Assembly: GCA_035999765.1 (NCBI GenBank)
Contig: CP108521.1
Span: 4,774,001-4,838,000 of the forward strand
Direction of reading: 5' to 3'
DNA: 64,000 nucleotides
Source of the DNA: Streptomyces sp. NBC_01231
GTDB lineage: Bacteria > Actinomycetota > Actinomycetes > Streptomycetales > Streptomycetaceae
Shown here: positions 62,386-64,000 of the stretch, piece by piece
How positions within the stretch are numbered: the first letter of the stretch is position 1
How the letters are laid out: each line of letters opens with the position of its first letter
Notes under the pieces: model-generated
Told to the model about the DNA's origin: nothing
What the model saw: only the letters and a program-made list of their open reading frames with translations
Database searches by the model: none
Position numbers and translations under genes: made by a program

Positions 62386-62411
62386 AAGTACGTACTTTTT
62401 TGTAAGTACTT
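62386..62411. promoter_or_regulatory. AAGTA-type double palindrome above the imine-reductase-like gene
   Basis: AAGTACGTACTT (62386-62397) and AAGTACTT (62404-62411) with a T-run between. The spaced TACT...AGTA arms resemble HxlR/YodB-type operators. No hxlR gene is in the window. Confidence 0.55.
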
Positions 62412-62528
62412 GGCAGCTCCCGGCGCACGGCAGAAGCTGAGACCGTCACGCGGAAGCCAAAGCTGCCCACGAGGCATCAAAGGTTTCGGCTGTCGGCCAA
62501 TCCCCCTCCCCTGCACTGGAGTTGAAGC

Positions 62529-63416
62529 ATGCCCATGTCCACCGACCTGCCCGCCGTCACCGTTCTCGGCCTGGGCCCGATGGGTCGCGCGCTGGCCCAT
62601 GCGTTCCTGGAGGCGGGGCTGCGGACCACCGTCTGGAACCGCACCCCGGGCCGGGACCGGGCGTTACTCGAACGCGGGGCGGTCGGTGCCCCGTCGGCGG
62701 CCGAGGCGGTCGCCACGAGTCCGCTGACCGTCGTCTGTGTGGTCAACTACGACGCCGCCGACGCGATCCTGCGGGACGCACCGGTCGCCGACGCCCTCAA
62801 GGGCCGCACCGTCGTCAACCTCACCGCGGACACCCCGAACCGCGCCCGGGAAACAGCGAGTTGGGCGGAGGCCCACGGCGTCCGCTACCTGGACGGCGCG
62901 ATCATGACCCCGACCACGACCATCGGCACCCCCGCCGCGGTGTTCCTGCACAGCGGCCCCGAGGACCTCTACCGGGAACACCGGCCCGCACTGGACGCCC
63001 TCGGCGGCACCCACACCCACCTCGGCGAGGACATCGGGCGGGCCGCCGCGTACGACATCGCCCTGCTCGACCTCTTCTGGACGGCGACGGCGGGCTACGC
63101 CCACGCCCTCGCGGTGGCGCGGGCGGAAGGTGTCAGCGCCCGCGAGCTGGCCCCCTTCGCGCAGGGCATCGCCGCGATCCTGCCGCCGCTCATCGCGGAG
63201 TGGGCGGACGACGTCGACCACGGCACCTTCTCCGGCGAGGGCAACCCGATCACCTCGGCGGTCTCGTCGATGGCGCACATCGTCCAGGCCTCGGAGTCCC
63301 ACGGCATCGACGCGGGCGTGATGCGGGCGGCCGAGGGCCAGGCCCGCCGGGTCGTCGGACTCGGCCACGGCACGGACGGGTTCATGCGGGTCACGGAACT
63401 GCTGAGCCGCCGCTGA
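62529..63416 (+). CDS. Imine reductase-like NAD(P)-binding dehydrogenase, with TTA codon
   Basis: 295 residues from ATG 62529 (MPMSTDLPAVTVLGLGPMGRALAHAFLEAGL). Rossmann GLGPMGRAL loop, TVWNRTPGR with the NADP-preferring NRT-R, and VNLTADTPNRARETASWAEAHGVRYLDGAIMTP as in 3-hydroxyisobutyrate dehydrogenase / imine reductases. The mid part FWTATAGYAHALAVARAEG and C-terminal helices form the dimer. It should reduce an imine or beta-hydroxy acid with NADPH. Codon 46 is TTA (62664-62666), in the Rossmann fold, so full expression may depend on bldA. Confidence 0.85.
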   Translation: MPMSTDLPAVTVLGLGPMGRALAHAFLEAGLRTTVWNRTPGRDRALLERGAVGAPSAAEAVATSPLTVVCVVNYDAADAILRDAPVADALKGRTVVNLTADTPNRARETASWAEAHGVRYLDGAIMTPTTTIGTPAAVFLHSGPEDLYREHRPALDALGGTHTHLGEDIGRAAAYDIALLDLFWTATAGYAHALAVARAEGVSARELAPFAQGIAAILPPLIAEWADDVDHGTFSGEGNPITSAVSSMAHIVQASESHGIDAGVMRAAEGQARRVVGLGHGTDGFMRVTELLSRR

Positions 63417-63638
63417 GAAACTCCGTGGCTTCGACCACGACCAGGACGCTACCGTGCACCCATGACTGCCGGGTCGGCCTTGTGCCGTGAGCGAGTTGGG
63501 TGCCCGGCCTCTGAGTGAGGCCGACGGGGGTCCCCCAGCCCGAGCGAATTCGAGAGTGGGGGAGGGCCAGGAGCCCGCCTCTTTCTCTGCGCCGCCTTCG
63601 AAGTTCAGAAGACTCCAGCGACAGAGAAAGAAGAGAGA
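63417..63638. repeat. 222-bp gap with inverted repeats
   Basis: Contains a Streptomyces-type small inverted repeat, TCCCCCA (63531-63537) to TGGGGGA (63557-63563) around an AATTCGAG core, and a second hairpin, TCTTTCTCTG (63580-63589) with CAGAGAAAGA (63622-63631), whose right arm runs into the ribosome site of the next gene. No gene is supported here. Confidence 0.65.
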
Positions 63639-64000
63639 GTGCCCAATCCTTTCAATGACCAGGTCATCGAAGAGTTCCGCGCCAACAAGGGCCGTATGGG
63701 CGGCCACTTCGAGGGCGCCCGTCTGATCCTCCTCACCACCACCGGCGCCCGCACCGGCACCCCGCACACTGCCCCCGTCGGCTACCTCCCCGACGGCGGC
63801 GACCGCATCCTCGTCATCGCCTCGGCGGGTGGTGCGCCCCGGCACCCCGACTGGTACCGCAACCTCCTCGCGCACCCCGAAGTCACCGTGGAGAGCGGCG
63901 CGTTCACGTACCAGGCGCGGGCCGAGGCACTCACCGGCGAGGAGCGGGACCGGGCCTTCGCGCGGGCGGTGGAGGCGGAGCCGGGCTGGGCGGCGTATCA
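63639..64000 (+). CDS. Deazaflavin (F420)-dependent nitroreductase family protein (partial)
   Basis: Starts at GTG 63639 after AAGAGAGA and runs off the window after 120 codons. MPNPFNDQVIEEFRANKGRMGGHFEGARLILLTTTGARTGTPHTAPVGYLPDGGDRILVIASAGGAPRHPDWYRNLLAHPEVTVESG follows the Ddn/DUF385 family: split-barrel fold that binds F420 and reduces quinones or nitro compounds. The strand order and the HPDWYRNLLAHP block are typical. The end is missing. Confidence 0.92.
   Translation, partial: MPNPFNDQVIEEFRANKGRMGGHFEGARLILLTTTGARTGTPHTAPVGYLPDGGDRILVIASAGGAPRHPDWYRNLLAHPEVTVESGAFTYQARAEALTGEERDRAFARAVEAEPGWAAY

Overview
The window is high-GC actinobacterial chromosome, almost certainly Streptomyces. 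GC-rich third codon positions, GTG starts, rare TTA codons and the gene order all fit. From memory, most of it follows the order of the S. coelicolor chromosome arm that holds cdgB, msiK, cysS, ispDF, carD, phoRP/phoU, gpm and mshA. That match is recalled and was not searched.

Layout. 1-8.4 kb: end of a PfkB-type sugar kinase, a carbohydrate-binding membrane protein, the diguanylate cyclase CdgB, a flavin reductase-like protein, two GNATs, ArfB, a TerD protein and a secreted M1 peptidase. 8.4-17.4 kb: pentapeptide-repeat protein, FAD oxidoreductase ending in a 36-bp perfect palindrome, a 1089-residue secreted protein, rhomboid-like membrane protein, an APH(6)-type kinase, GNAT, a DUF4037 protein and tRNA-Thr(TGT). 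17.6-31.9 kb: conserved core with msiK (shared ATPase of sugar importers), an NDP-sugar pyrophosphorylase-like protein, DoxX protein, rlmB, cysS, ispF, ispD, carD, a lipoprotein, the phosphate system phoP-phoR / phoU around a PHO box, and a small nickel-binding-type protein.

32-50 kb is the accessory stretch: an unknown lipoprotein, an IS110 fragment, a five-gene minus-strand operon centred on poly-gamma-glutamate synthase genes (double-cache sensor-like protein, pgsB, pgsC, NlpC/P60 hydrolase, GT39-type transferase), a secreted alpha/beta hydrolase and a PQQ-propeller Ser/Thr kinase. Core gpmA and an MFS transporter follow, then a TnpB element broken by one in-frame TAG.

50-64 kb: DUF2000 / AraC divergent pair, a TTA-containing Pro-rich protein, YbjN protein, mshA (mycothiol), methyltransferase, RipA-like NlpC/P60 peptidase, a receiver-PP2C phosphatase, DUF2516, an HbhA-like protein with its XRE regulator, a TetR regulator, an imine-reductase-like dehydrogenase and the start of a deazaflavin-dependent nitroreductase.

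The most interesting system is the pgsBC operon. It lacks a recognisable CapA/PgsA gene but carries its own peptidoglycan-hydrolase-type enzyme, a GT39 membrane transferase and a duplicated cache/HAMP protein with no output domain and a TTA (bldA) codon. In total I see five TTA-containing genes in the window, all of them outside the core blocks.
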